Positions 1 to 8,207 of a DNA stretch of 41,504 nucleotides are shown here, piece by piece. This DNA is from Devosia ureilytica (GTDB lineage Bacteria > Pseudomonadota > Alphaproteobacteria > Rhizobiales > Devosiaceae): contig NZ_JAMZCU010000007.1 of assembly GCF_024273195.1 (NCBI RefSeq), positions 120,654-162,157 of the forward strand, in the 5' to 3' direction. The stretch's first letter is position 1. Each line of letters starts with the position of its first letter. The position numbers and the translations under genes were made by a program. The notes beneath the pieces were generated by a model. The model had not been told where the DNA came from and did no database searches. It saw only the letters and a list, made by a program, of their open reading frames with translations.

Positions 1-37
1 GAGACCGCGCGGCGGCCTGCACGGCCAGGTCAACAAG

Positions 38-62
38 AAAGCCCGGCGTGAAGCCGGGCTTT
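38..62. terminator. Bidirectional intrinsic terminator
   Basis: A perfect 10-bp stem (38-47 with 53-62) encloses a 5-nt loop. The arms begin with AAA and end with TTT, so a short U-run follows the stem in either direction. It lies 33 bases beyond the stop codon of the minus-strand MR/MLE gene and probably ends that operon. It could equally end a plus-strand gene lying to the left of the window. Bases 1-37 hold no gene I can identify. Confidence 0.75.
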
Positions 63-94
63 TGCGTTTCCGCCTCGCTTGCAGCGTGAGCGGG

Positions 95-1297
95 TCAGGG
101 ATCGAAAAATCCGACGTCATCCTCCAACAGGTACTTCCTGGCGCCCTCCGGGTCGATATCGAGCCCGAGGCCCGGCGCTTCGAGCAGATCGATCATGGAG
201 TCCTTGACGATCTGCCTCGGCAGGCCGACGACGATATCCTCCCACCAGGGGTCGGAGGCGCTGGGATATTCGAAGGCGATGTAATTGGCGGGCAGCGTGG
301 CGCAGACATTGATCAACGCCCCCAGCCCCAGCAGACCATTTGCGGTGCCGTGCGGCGCCATCATGATCGAGTGCATATAGGCGTGCTCCGCGACCCATTT
401 CAGCTCGGCAATGCCGCCAATATCGGCCGGGTCCGGCCCGATCACGCGGACCGCCTGGGTCTCGATCAGTTCCTTGAAATTGTGCCGCAGGTAGATCTGC
501 TCACCGGTATGGATCGGCGTCGTGGTCGATAGCGTCAGCTCCCGATAGGCCTGCGGGTTGACCCAGGGCACATAGTCGCCGGTCAACATGTCCTCGAGCC
601 ACATCAGGTTGTATTTTTCGACCGCATTGGCAAAGCGGATCGCGTCGGGCAGGAACCAGCCCGGACCACAGTCGAGCGCCAAGGATACCTTGTCGCCCAG
701 GACTTCCTTCATGGCGATAACGCAATCGAGCATGTGGTTGAAGCCGTGCTCGGAGATCTGTCCCTGATCCATGGCGCCGTGATAGCCGGCATTATTCTGA
801 CGGACGCCGTAATGGAAGTTGTCGATATTGTCCTTCATGTTCGAGTGGAAACTGATGCCCTGCTTGACCATGAAGAAGTTCTGCGGCTGCTCCATCATCC
901 ACTTGACGTCGGCGGCATAGTCCTCGGGCCGGTCGCCTGTCCGCTTTCTGCGGATCGAGCCGTTATAGACGCGCACCTGATCGCGCACCTTGCCGCCGAG
1001 CAGCTTGTATGCGGGCACATTGGCTGCCTTGCCGGCAATATCCCACAGGGCATGCTCGATTGCACTGACCGCAGCGCCATAGGGCTTGAAGCTGCCACGC
1101 TGGCGGATCTTGAGCATGACCCGCTCGACATCGGTGGGGTCTTCCCCGATCAACGCCTCGCGGAAATGCAGTACGAAGGGCTTGAGATAGGTCTTGGTGA
1201 ACTCCACTTCACCCAGGCCATACAGACCCTCGTCGGTGACAATCCGAACAATCGGGTGACGGCCGATGACCGCACATCGCAAATCGGTGATTTTCAT
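95..1297 (-). CDS. MR/MLE-family sugar acid dehydratase-like enzyme (paralogue 1)
   Basis: This 400-aa enolase-superfamily protein should work in the cytoplasm, abstracting the proton alpha to a carboxylate on a Mg2+ centre, usually to dehydrate an aldonate or related sugar acid. An N-terminal capping domain (about 1-115) is followed by the barrel. The metal ligands appear as D209, E235 (WLED) and E266 (HTGEQ), with a candidate catalytic His at H316 (MAPHGT). The usual Lys-x-Lys is reduced to a single K145. An insertion around residues 150-185 is rich in Asn, His and Gly, as in mannonate-dehydratase-type (ManD/RspA) members. It is the last gene of a GntR-MR-MR-MR unit, 8 bases after its neighbour, with a GGAG upstream of the ATG. 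Family membership is clear. The substrate is not determinable from sequence. Confidence 0.9.
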   Translation of the reverse strand: MKITDLRCAVIGRHPIVRIVTDEGLYGLGEVEFTKTYLKPFVLHFREALIGEDPTDVERVMLKIRQRGSFKPYGAAVSAIEHALWDIAGKAANVPAYKLLGGKVRDQVRVYNGSIRRKRTGDRPEDYAADVKWMMEQPQNFFMVKQGISFHSNMKDNIDNFHYGVRQNNAGYHGAMDQGQISEHGFNHMLDCVIAMKEVLGDKVSLALDCGPGWFLPDAIRFANAVEKYNLMWLEDMLTGDYVPWVNPQAYRELTLSTTTPIHTGEQIYLRHNFKELIETQAVRVIGPDPADIGGIAELKWVAEHAYMHSIMMAPHGTANGLLGLGALINVCATLPANYIAFEYPSASDPWWEDIVVGLPRQIVKDSMIDLLEAPGLGLDIDPEGARKYLLEDDVGFFDP

Positions 1298-1305
1298 CGG
1301 CGGTC

Positions 1306-2664
1306 TCAGCTCCAGGTCCGGTCCCAGGAATAGTCATCGTCCCAGCTCTCGGTCGATTGCCAGATGTCGGTCACCCCCGGCTGCAAGTGCTCGCGAAGGA
1401 CGTCGTCGACCAAGTCATCAATGCCCAATCCCGGCTTGTCCGGCACGGTGATGAACCCGTCCTTGACCAGCGGCCCGGGCAGACCGGTGACGATATCGTC
1501 CCACCAGTCGACCTCCACCGAATGGTATTCGAGCGCCATGAAGTTTTCGGTGGCGACCGCGACATGGGCTGCGGCCATGGCCGCTACCGGACTTTCGGCC
1601 ATGTGAATGGCCATGGCGACGCCGTGGTCCTGCGCCATGTCACCGATCTTCTTGGTTTCCAGTATGCCGCCCGAAGTCAGCAGATCAGGATGGATGACCG
1701 AGATGCCAGCCTTGAGCAGCGGCTCGAATCCTTCCTTGAGGTAGATATCTTCGCCGGTGCAGATCGGCACGGTCGTGGCCTGCTGCAATTGCCGGTACTG
1801 CTCGGTGTACTGCCAGGGGATCACATCCTCGAGCCAGGCCGGCACGTATTTCTCGATGCGCCTGGCCAGGCGAATGCCGTTTTGCAGGGAAATATGGCCG
1901 ACATGGTCGATTGCAAGGGGCACTTCATAGCCGATCACCTCGCGCACTTCGGCAATGTATTGCTCGAGCAAGTCGAGGCCCTTGTCGGAAAAATGCAGGC
2001 CGGTGAACGGGTGACGCACATTGTGCGTGTCATAGACGGCATTGCGGGCCCGCCGGTCCTCCATCGACCTGGCCGGCCCCTGGCCGGGATGGATGCGATA
2101 GCTCTCAAGCGACCCGGCCGGCGCCACGACGGCGCCGGGCACGTCGGCAATCTGCATCAGGCCAAGGTCCATCTTGAGAAAGGTGAAGCCCATGTCCATG
2201 CGCGCCTTGAGACGCTTGCCGGTCTCGGTGCCGCTGGGCTTTTCGGCATCGGTATCGCAATAGCAGCGCACCTTGTCACGGAACTTGCCACCGAGCATCT
2301 GGTAAATCGGCACGCCATAGGCCTTGCCCGCCAGGTCCCAGAGCGCGATCTCCACGGCCGAGACGCCACCACCCTGCCGACCATGCCCCCCGAATTGCTT
2401 GATGCGGCGGAACAGACGATCGATGTCGCAGGGATTTTCGCCCAGCAAGCGCGACTTGAGCATCAGTGCATAACTGGCGCTGGCGCCGTCGCGCACCTCG
2501 CCCAGGCCGACAATGCCCTGGTTGGTGTAGATCTTGACCAGGGCCGAGCGAAATGGCGCGCCGACGATTTCGGCGACACGCAGGTCGGTAATGCGCAGAT
2601 CCGCCGGTCGCGACGCGGTGCGGACATTGGCCTGGATGGACTGGGCGGCGATTTGATCATCCAT
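1306..2664 (-). CDS. MR/MLE-family enzyme with insertion and acidic Trp-rich tail (paralogue 2)
   Basis: This 452-aa member of the enolase superfamily is longer than its neighbours (about 385-400 aa). It has an extra N-terminal 24 residues, an insertion at about 170-225, and a C-terminal tail (about 435-452) rich in Trp, Asp and Ser. Metal ligands are D253, E279 (WLED) and E305 (CTGED). H354 lies where the catalytic His is expected, but in the context AIHMAESP rather than the usual PHN/PHD. K164 marks the end of the second barrel strand. The ATG has a GGAG 10 bases upstream. It sits 21 bases after the preceding MR/MLE gene and 8 bases before the next, so the three are probably co-transcribed. 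A dehydratase or epimerase acting on an oxidised sugar is inferred. No substrate is claimed. Confidence 0.88.
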   Translation of the reverse strand: MDDQIAAQSIQANVRTASRPADLRITDLRVAEIVGAPFRSALVKIYTNQGIVGLGEVRDGASASYALMLKSRLLGENPCDIDRLFRRIKQFGGHGRQGGGVSAVEIALWDLAGKAYGVPIYQMLGGKFRDKVRCYCDTDAEKPSGTETGKRLKARMDMGFTFLKMDLGLMQIADVPGAVVAPAGSLESYRIHPGQGPARSMEDRRARNAVYDTHNVRHPFTGLHFSDKGLDLLEQYIAEVREVIGYEVPLAIDHVGHISLQNGIRLARRIEKYVPAWLEDVIPWQYTEQYRQLQQATTVPICTGEDIYLKEGFEPLLKAGISVIHPDLLTSGGILETKKIGDMAQDHGVAMAIHMAESPVAAMAAAHVAVATENFMALEYHSVEVDWWDDIVTGLPGPLVKDGFITVPDKPGLGIDDLVDDVLREHLQPGVTDIWQSTESWDDDYSWDRTWS

Positions 2665-2685
2665 AGACTTGGCTCCTAGCGGATC

Positions 2686-3855
2686 TCAATCGAGCGAAAG
2701 CACATTGGCTTCGAGATAGTCGCGGTTCATCTCGATGCCGAGACCCGGCGCCCGGTTGAGCTTGAGACTGCCGTTGGAATTGTCGAGTGGCCGGTCGATG
2801 AGATGATCGTATTTGCTCAGGTTCCACTCGGAGGTTTCGAGCCGGTAGAAATTGGGCACGGTCATCATTACCTGTGCGCCGGCAACGACATTGATCGGCC
2901 CGGCCGCATCGTGGGGCGAGACGGGAATGTAATAGGCCTCGCACAGTGAAGCGATCTTCTTGAGTTCGGTAATGCCCCCGGTCCAGGTGACATCGGGCAT
3001 GATGTAATCGGCCAGCCGGTTTTCAAGGACGGGCACAAAGTCCCACTTGGTGTGACCGCGCTCCCCCCAGGAGATCGCCGCATTGACCTTGTCGCGGACC
3101 TGTTTGAGCGCATTGATGCTTTCGGGTGGAACAGGCTCCTCGAACCAGTCGATGTCGCCCGCCTCCTCAAGGTCGCGACAACAGCGGATGGCCGTGGGAA
3201 CGTCAAAGCGCCCATGGGCGTCGATGAGGATATCGACATCGGGGCCCGCGGTTTCGCGGATAAGGGCGGTGAGTTCGGCGGCCTCGCGCGCGTGTTTGCG
3301 GTCCATCGAACCATCGAGATAGCCGTCGGCCTGCTCCCGGGCGATGCCGTTCTTTCCCAGCGGGCCTTGTTGCGGATAGGGGTCGAACTTGAGGGCCGTG
3401 TGGCCCGAGGCGATGATGTCCCGGATTTCCTGGACAACGCCTTCCCTGGTCGTGAACTTGCGCTGATCGGGGTGGGTGTAGAGCAGGATTTCGTCGCGCA
3501 CCGGACCGCCCAGCAGCTCATAAATCGGCAGCCCGAGAACTTTGCCACGAATATCCCAGAGGGCGATATCGATGGCGCTGACGCATTCAACGGCTGCGCC
3601 GCGACTGCCCATATAGGTGAAGTTGCGGAAGATCTTGTGCCAGATGCGCTCGATCTGAGCGGGATCATCCCCTTCGATGATCTTGCTGATCTGCCGGAGC
3701 ATGACGCAGAGCGCGCGATTGGCGACATAGGTGGTTGTGGTGATCTCGCCCCAACCGGAAACGCCTTCGTCGGTGGTCACTTCGACAAACAGAAACTCCC
3801 CCCAATAGGACGCCTCGGTCTTGATCAGCCACGGCTTGACGCCTGTGATCTTCAT
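2686..3855 (-). CDS. MR/MLE-family sugar acid dehydratase-like enzyme (paralogue 3)
   Basis: This 389-aa protein has the standard MR/MLE length and layout. Metal ligands are D212 (in IDAHGR), E239 (WFEEP) and E265 (WGER). H214 follows the first ligand in the D-x-H pattern of acid-sugar dehydratases, and H315 (SPHDAAGP) is the expected general base or acid. K156 lies at the end of barrel strand 2 (ALKFDP). It begins with MKIT, as do paralogues 1 and 5. A strong GGGAGGGGAAC ribosome site precedes the ATG. It is the first enzyme gene after the GntR gene (35-base gap), heading the three-enzyme run. The best functional description is an aldonate or aldarate dehydratase. Precise substrate unknown. 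Confidence 0.92.
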   Translation of the reverse strand: MKITGVKPWLIKTEASYWGEFLFVEVTTDEGVSGWGEITTTTYVANRALCVMLRQISKIIEGDDPAQIERIWHKIFRNFTYMGSRGAAVECVSAIDIALWDIRGKVLGLPIYELLGGPVRDEILLYTHPDQRKFTTREGVVQEIRDIIASGHTALKFDPYPQQGPLGKNGIAREQADGYLDGSMDRKHAREAAELTALIRETAGPDVDILIDAHGRFDVPTAIRCCRDLEEAGDIDWFEEPVPPESINALKQVRDKVNAAISWGERGHTKWDFVPVLENRLADYIMPDVTWTGGITELKKIASLCEAYYIPVSPHDAAGPINVVAGAQVMMTVPNFYRLETSEWNLSKYDHLIDRPLDNSNGSLKLNRAPGLGIEMNRDYLEANVLSLD

Positions 3856-3890
3856 TTGCTGTTCCCCTCCCGAAAATATGGCCGCGTGAA

Positions 3891-4604
3891 CTATCCCGTC
3901 CGCGCCGCATCAAAGGCACGCATCTGCTCAAGGATGTGCTGGCCCGAGCTTTCGACATGACGGGCAATACAGGCCGCCGCCTTGTCGGCTTCGCCGGACT
4001 TGACGTGTTCAATCAGTTCGCGGTGTTCGCGGATCACCTGGCTGCGCCGGGCCAGCGTATAGGGAAAACGCTGGGTCACAGCCCGCAGAACCTGCCGGTG
4101 TTTCCACCAGATCTCGGCAGCATGTCGGTTGTAGTGGCGCTGATAGACGACAGTGTGAAACTGCACATCAAGGCCGCTATGGAGCACCGCGTCGACGAAG
4201 TTATTCTCTTCGATCAGGCGCTGAATGCGTTCAAGTTCGGCGATATCAGCGTCCGTTGCCATGCCGACAAACCAGCGCGTCAAGGCCGGTTCGATCAGGG
4301 TGCTGATCTCGTAGATATTGCGCACGAAATCGTGGTCAATCGGGCGGACGCGAGCGCCACGATTGGGCGAAAACATCACGTAGCCCTCCCCGCGCAGCAT
4401 TTGCAGCGCTTCGCGGATCGGGTTGGTGGACGTACCGAGGCGTTCGGCCAGATCAGCGACCACCAGGCGCTCATTGGGCGCCAGGCGACCTGACAAGATA
4501 TCCTCGCGGATCGCTTCGTAAAGCGTGACGGCACGCTGGCTGGAGACATCCATGTCCTCCATGCCGGCGGGCGGCGATATCTTGAACTCGCTGGTACTTG
4601 CCAA
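3891..4604 (-). CDS. GntR-family transcriptional regulator, FCD (FadR/VanR) type
   Basis: A winged-helix DNA-binding domain (about residues 15-80, with the characteristic NPIREALQMLRGEG recognition region) is followed by an all-helical FCD ligand-binding domain. In that domain, D and H residues such as H139 in the QFHTVV stretch usually bind a metal that contacts an acidic sugar ligand. I place the start at a TTG (4602-4604) because GGAGGAG lies 6 bases upstream. An in-frame GTG at 4617-4619 would add five residues but has no comparable ribosome site. The gene leads the minus-strand MR/MLE operon and diverges from the ABC transporter at 4808, so it probably controls both units in response to a sugar acid or its 2-keto-3-deoxy product. 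Confidence 0.88.
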   Translation of the reverse strand: MASTSEFKISPPAGMEDMDVSSQRAVTLYEAIREDILSGRLAPNERLVVADLAERLGTSTNPIREALQMLRGEGYVMFSPNRGARVRPIDHDFVRNIYEISTLIEPALTRWFVGMATDADIAELERIQRLIEENNFVDAVLHSGLDVQFHTVVYQRHYNRHAAEIWWKHRQVLRAVTQRFPYTLARRSQVIREHRELIEHVKSGEADKAAACIARHVESSGQHILEQMRAFDAARTG

Positions 4605-4807
4605 ACTGCACTCCTCCACCGTCTCGTGACCTAATGTCGTGTATGGCTATCATCAAATCGTGTACAATCCAAGTCAGTTGACACGCAATATCTATTCTGC
4701 AACGCTCATTACATGGCGAGATGTACATAAGAGGCAAAAGCCCGATGTAGACCGCCGCAAAAAGGACCTGAAGCGCGAGGGGCGCTGCGGGGACAGAGGA
4801 GGACTAC
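4605..4807. promoter_or_regulatory. Divergent control region between GntR and ABC transporter operons
   Basis: This 203-base spacer serves two divergent units. A perfect TTGACA lies at 4678-4683 on the plus strand, but I see no convincing -10 at normal spacing. TGTACA occurs twice, at 4661-4666 and within the 8-bp palindrome ATGTACAT at 4721-4728. These are candidate sites for the adjacent GntR protein. A strong ribosome site (GAGGAGGAC) precedes the SBP start codon. The operator assignment is inference. Confidence 0.4.
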
Positions 4808-6289
4808 ATGAGCAAATACCCATTGGGCCGCGCCCTGGTGCGTGGCGCATTCGTCTCTGCGCTCGCCGTTTCTATGATGAGCACGACGGTACTCGGCCAG
4901 AGCGTCGATCTTAGTCAGTGGTCGCCGGAATATGTCCGGTCAATCGCCGGCACGGAGACCTACAATACGGCCGAACAATGCGGCGCGGTCACGCCGCTCG
5001 ACTACGAAGGCAAGCTGACCTTCTGGTATCAGGGCGTCTTCGAGGGCGACCCGGACCTGCTGCGTCAGTACTATAAGGACTTCTTCGAGGCCTTCCGGGC
5101 GACCTATCCCAATATCGACCTGCAGGAACAGGCCCTGACCTATAACGACCTGCTGGACAAGTTCCGCACGGCATTGCTTGGCAATGCCGGCCCCATGGTC
5201 GTGCGCCTGCAAATCCTGGGCGGCGTCGAGTTTGCCTCGAAGGGCTATCTGCAAGAGTTGAGCCCGGAAGATGTGGGCTGGAAGACCGAGGACTTCTGGC
5301 CAGGCGCCATGAAGTCGGTGATGTGGGAAGGCAAGGCCTATGGCGTGCCCACCAACAATGAAACCATGGCTTTCATCTGGAACGCCGACATCTTCGAGCG
5401 TGCCGGGCTCGATCCGGAACGGCCGCCGGCAACCTGGGACGAAGTCGTCGAATATTCCAAGACGATTCACGACAAGCTGGGCATAGCCGGCTATGGCCTG
5501 GTCGCCCGCAAGAATGCCGGCAACACGCCCTACCGCTTCATGCCACAACTCTGGGCCTACGGCGGCGGTGTCTTCGACGAAGCCGACCCCAACCCGACCT
5601 ATGGCGAAGTGCGCCTCGACAGCCCCGAGAGCATCCGGGCACTCCAGGCATCCTACGACATGTATGTCCGTGACCAGTCGGTGCCGGTTTCGGCGCTCAC
5701 CAATCAGCAGGCCGACAACCAGCCCCTATTCCTTGGGGGACAGGTTGCGATGATGATCTCGCATCCTTCGGACTACAACGTGATGCTCGATCTCCAGGCC
5801 AAGGCGACCGGCGCCGATAAGGAAACTGCCCAGACCGTCATCGACAACATGCGCTACGGGCTGATCCCGACAGGTCCCGACGGCCGTCGCGCCGTGGTGT
5901 TTGGCGGCTCCAACATCCACATCCTCAACCCTGAATATGTCGAGGGCGGGGAAGTGGACGAGGCGGCAGCCAAGGCCATGGTCTGCTTCTGGACGAGCCC
6001 GGAATGGAGCCTGAAGATGGCCTATGCCGGCTCCAACCCAGGCAATCTCAATGGCTTCAAGACCGAGTGGATGAAGGAACGCCTCGAGAATATCAAGTTC
6101 CTCGACGTCACGACCTCGATGCTGCCCTACGGCGTGCCCTTCCCGACGCTGCCGGAAACGCCCGAGATCATGAACATCATCATTCCCGACATGCTGCAGA
6201 ACGCGCTGACCGGGGCGATGACCGTGGAAGAAGCCGCTGCGGACGCCGCGCAAAAGGTGCGTGACGTCACCGATGGCGGCGGCCTCTAG
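4808..6289 (+). CDS. Carbohydrate ABC transporter substrate-binding protein (family 1)
   Basis: This 493-aa periplasmic protein captures the solute for the two permeases that follow. The N-terminus has Arg residues, a hydrophobic core (about 12-28) and a likely signal peptidase I site near VLG-QS, with no lipobox Cys. The mature part shows family-1 solute-binding features: an early strand (LTFWYQ), a middle block with YGVPTNNETMAFIWNADIFE, and the TWDEVVEYSKTI segment that follows the PATW motif. It is longer than the usual 420 aa because of an N-terminal extension before the first strand. It is the first gene of a plus-strand operon diverging from the GntR gene. Its ligand is probably an oligosaccharide or uronate-containing sugar, judging from the enzymes in the same operon. 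Confidence 0.92.
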   Translation: MSKYPLGRALVRGAFVSALAVSMMSTTVLGQSVDLSQWSPEYVRSIAGTETYNTAEQCGAVTPLDYEGKLTFWYQGVFEGDPDLLRQYYKDFFEAFRATYPNIDLQEQALTYNDLLDKFRTALLGNAGPMVVRLQILGGVEFASKGYLQELSPEDVGWKTEDFWPGAMKSVMWEGKAYGVPTNNETMAFIWNADIFERAGLDPERPPATWDEVVEYSKTIHDKLGIAGYGLVARKNAGNTPYRFMPQLWAYGGGVFDEADPNPTYGEVRLDSPESIRALQASYDMYVRDQSVPVSALTNQQADNQPLFLGGQVAMMISHPSDYNVMLDLQAKATGADKETAQTVIDNMRYGLIPTGPDGRRAVVFGGSNIHILNPEYVEGGEVDEAAAKAMVCFWTSPEWSLKMAYAGSNPGNLNGFKTEWMKERLENIKFLDVTTSMLPYGVPFPTLPETPEIMNIIIPDMLQNALTGAMTVEEAAADAAQKVRDVTDGGGL

Positions 6290-6309
6290 CCCCCTCTCTC
6301 CCTGCAAAA

Positions 6310-6336
6310 GAGACCGGCGGCGCCGCTGCCGGTCTC
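6310..6336 (+). promoter_or_regulatory. Intercistronic hairpin after the SBP gene
   Basis: A perfect 9-bp stem (6310-6318 with 6328-6336) with a 9-nt GC-rich loop sits 20 bases after the SBP stop codon and 22 bases before the permease start. No U-run follows, so it is more likely an mRNA-stabilising or partial-termination element than a full terminator. Such elements keep the binding protein in excess over the membrane parts. The role is inferred from position. Confidence 0.55.
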
Positions 6337-6358
6337 CCCTTCTGACAGGAACGAGCCA

Positions 6359-7318
6359 ATGACCACGATAACGGGCCAATTGAGCGCTGCTCCCGAGCAT
6401 ATCGCCCGGCGACCCAATCTTTTGCGGCAGATGTGGATGAGCCGCGCCGACTATCTCTATGTCTTGCCGGCAATCGTGGTGATGCTCGTCGTCATCGCCT
6501 ATCCCATCTACTACACGATTGACCTCTCGTTCTTCAAAACCCCGCCGGGCCTGCAGCTCCGCGACAAGATTTTCATCGGCACCGAGAACTACAGCGCCAT
6601 CCTGTCCAGCAGTGTGTTCTGGAAGGTCACGCTCAACACGGTGATCTGGACACTCGCGTCCACGCTGATCGCCTTCGTCCTCGGCTTCGGGGCGGCGCTG
6701 GCGCTCCATCGCGACTTTGCCGGCCGCGCGATCCTGCGCGCGGTCCTCATCATTCCCTGGGTGATCAGCGCGGTTGCCGCGTCCTATATCTGGAAGTGGA
6801 TCTACCATTCCGATTTCGGCGTACTCGGCGCGGTGATGGTGCAACTCGGCTTCCTCGACCGGCAGCCCAATTTCATCGACAACGTCAACAGCGTTCTGCC
6901 CTCGCTCATCGTGGTCAATATCTGGCGCGAATTTCCCTTTGCCATGATCATGCTGATGGCGGGCCTGCAGACCGTTCCCGAGCAATTGCTGCGGGCCGCA
7001 AAGGTGGATGGCGCCTCGACCTGGCAACGGTTCTGGCACGTGACCTTCCCGCACCTGCGCGGCGTATCGACGGTCACCATCCTCCTGTTGGCGGTGGCCA
7101 ATTTCAACTCCTTCATCATTCCCTGGATCATGACTGGCGGTGGCCCGTCCAATGCCTCCCACATCTGGATCACCCACATTTACGAGCTTGCCTTCGGGCG
7201 CCAGCGCTGGGGCGTGGCGGCGGCTTATTCGGTGCTGCTGTTCATCATCATGATGGTGCTTGGCTACTTCTATGTGCGGGCCCTGAGCGGCAACGAAAGC
7301 AAGGAGCACGGCGCATGA
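6359..7318 (+). CDS. Carbohydrate ABC transporter permease, MalF/UgpA type
   Basis: This 319-aa inner-membrane protein forms one half of the translocation channel. About six transmembrane helices are visible, the first around residues 37-58. The cytoplasmic EAA loop that docks onto the ATPase reads RAAKVDGASTWQRFWHVTFP, near residues 215-235. The motif NFNSFIIPWIMTGGGP in the last third is typical of MalF-type subunits. It ends in an ATGA overlap with the next permease gene, indicating translational coupling. Confidence 0.93.
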   Translation: MTTITGQLSAAPEHIARRPNLLRQMWMSRADYLYVLPAIVVMLVVIAYPIYYTIDLSFFKTPPGLQLRDKIFIGTENYSAILSSSVFWKVTLNTVIWTLASTLIAFVLGFGAALALHRDFAGRAILRAVLIIPWVISAVAASYIWKWIYHSDFGVLGAVMVQLGFLDRQPNFIDNVNSVLPSLIVVNIWREFPFAMIMLMAGLQTVPEQLLRAAKVDGASTWQRFWHVTFPHLRGVSTVTILLLAVANFNSFIIPWIMTGGGPSNASHIWITHIYELAFGRQRWGVAAAYSVLLFIIMMVLGYFYVRALSGNESKEHGA

Positions 7319-8196
7319 GCAGTGTCGGTAATGCGGTTACCCGCCGTGGCCGCAAAGGGGTGGACGGCTGGCGCTGGGCGGGACGCATCTTCCTGCTAAT
7401 CATGGTGCTCTACACCGCCCTGCCAATGGCGTGGATGCTGTTGACCTCGATCAAGTCCGGCTTTGCGGCGACCCAGTTCCCGCCGCAATGGTGGCCAAGC
7501 GAGCCGACCCTGGCCAGCTACCAGAAGTTGCTGGACCCACAGAACAGCGTTGGGCAAGACTTCCTGCGCTTCTTCTGGAACAGCTTCTTTGTGTCCACGG
7601 TCACGACTGCCCTTGCGGTGGCCGTAGCCGTGCCGGCCGCCTACGCCTTCTCGCGGTTCCGCTTCCCGGGTCGACAATTCCTGTTCTTCTCGGTGCTGCT
7701 GCGCAACATGTTCCCAGCGGTCATCTTCCTCGTACCGCTGTTCATTCTGATGCGCTGGCTGGGCCTGGTGAACACGCATGGATCGTTGATCCTGACCTAT
7801 CTCACGTTCGGCCTGCCGCTGGCGATCTGGTTGCTCAAGGGCTTTTACGACAACATCCCGGTGCAGCTCGAACAGGCGGCGCGCATCGATGGCGCTACCC
7901 GTTTCCAGGCCTTCCTGCTGATCGTCATGCCGCTCTCGGTGCCCGGGATCATTGCCACGGCGATCTACTCGTTCATCGGCGCGTGGAATGAATACATCTA
8001 CGCGGCGACCTTCCTCACCAAGAACGATCAGCTCACCCTGCCGGTTGGCATCCAGCGGTTCTTTTCCGAAAACACGACCGACTTCCCCGGCCTTATGGCT
8101 GCAAGCTTCCTGATGAGCGTGCCTGTCGTGGTGCTGTTCCTCGTCCTCCAGAAATACTTCGTACGCGCACTCACCGAAGGCGCCGTCAAACACTAG
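7315..8196 (+). CDS. Carbohydrate ABC transporter permease, MalG/UgpE type
   Basis: This 293-aa protein is the second channel subunit. I chose the ATG at 7315, which overlaps the previous stop codon (ATGA) and has GGAG upstream. A longer frame exists but would run far into the preceding gene. About six transmembrane helices are visible. The EAA loop reads EQAARIDGATRFQAFLLIVMP, followed by the FIGAWNEYIYA signature of MalG-type permeases. The C-terminus (RALTEGAVKH) is the conserved tail that contacts the ATPase. Confidence 0.94.
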   Translation: MSSVGNAVTRRGRKGVDGWRWAGRIFLLIMVLYTALPMAWMLLTSIKSGFAATQFPPQWWPSEPTLASYQKLLDPQNSVGQDFLRFFWNSFFVSTVTTALAVAVAVPAAYAFSRFRFPGRQFLFFSVLLRNMFPAVIFLVPLFILMRWLGLVNTHGSLILTYLTFGLPLAIWLLKGFYDNIPVQLEQAARIDGATRFQAFLLIVMPLSVPGIIATAIYSFIGAWNEYIYAATFLTKNDQLTLPVGIQRFFSENTTDFPGLMAASFLMSVPVVVLFLVLQKYFVRALTEGAVKH

Positions 8197-8207
8197 AAGG
8201 TAGTCCA

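Noticed and set aside
1..37. Possible 3' end of a plus-strand gene at the left edge
   Set aside because: Too short to choose a frame, and no stop codon before the terminator supports any particular frame.
1357..2679. A 440-codon plus-strand frame
   Set aside because: Antisense shadow of MR/MLE paralogue 2, whose catalytic motifs are unmistakable.
5726..7309. A 527-codon minus-strand frame
   Set aside because: It lies antisense to the SBP and MalF-type permease genes, is rich in His, Arg, Asp and Gly, and has no family resemblance. It is a by-product of GC-rich codon use on the other strand.
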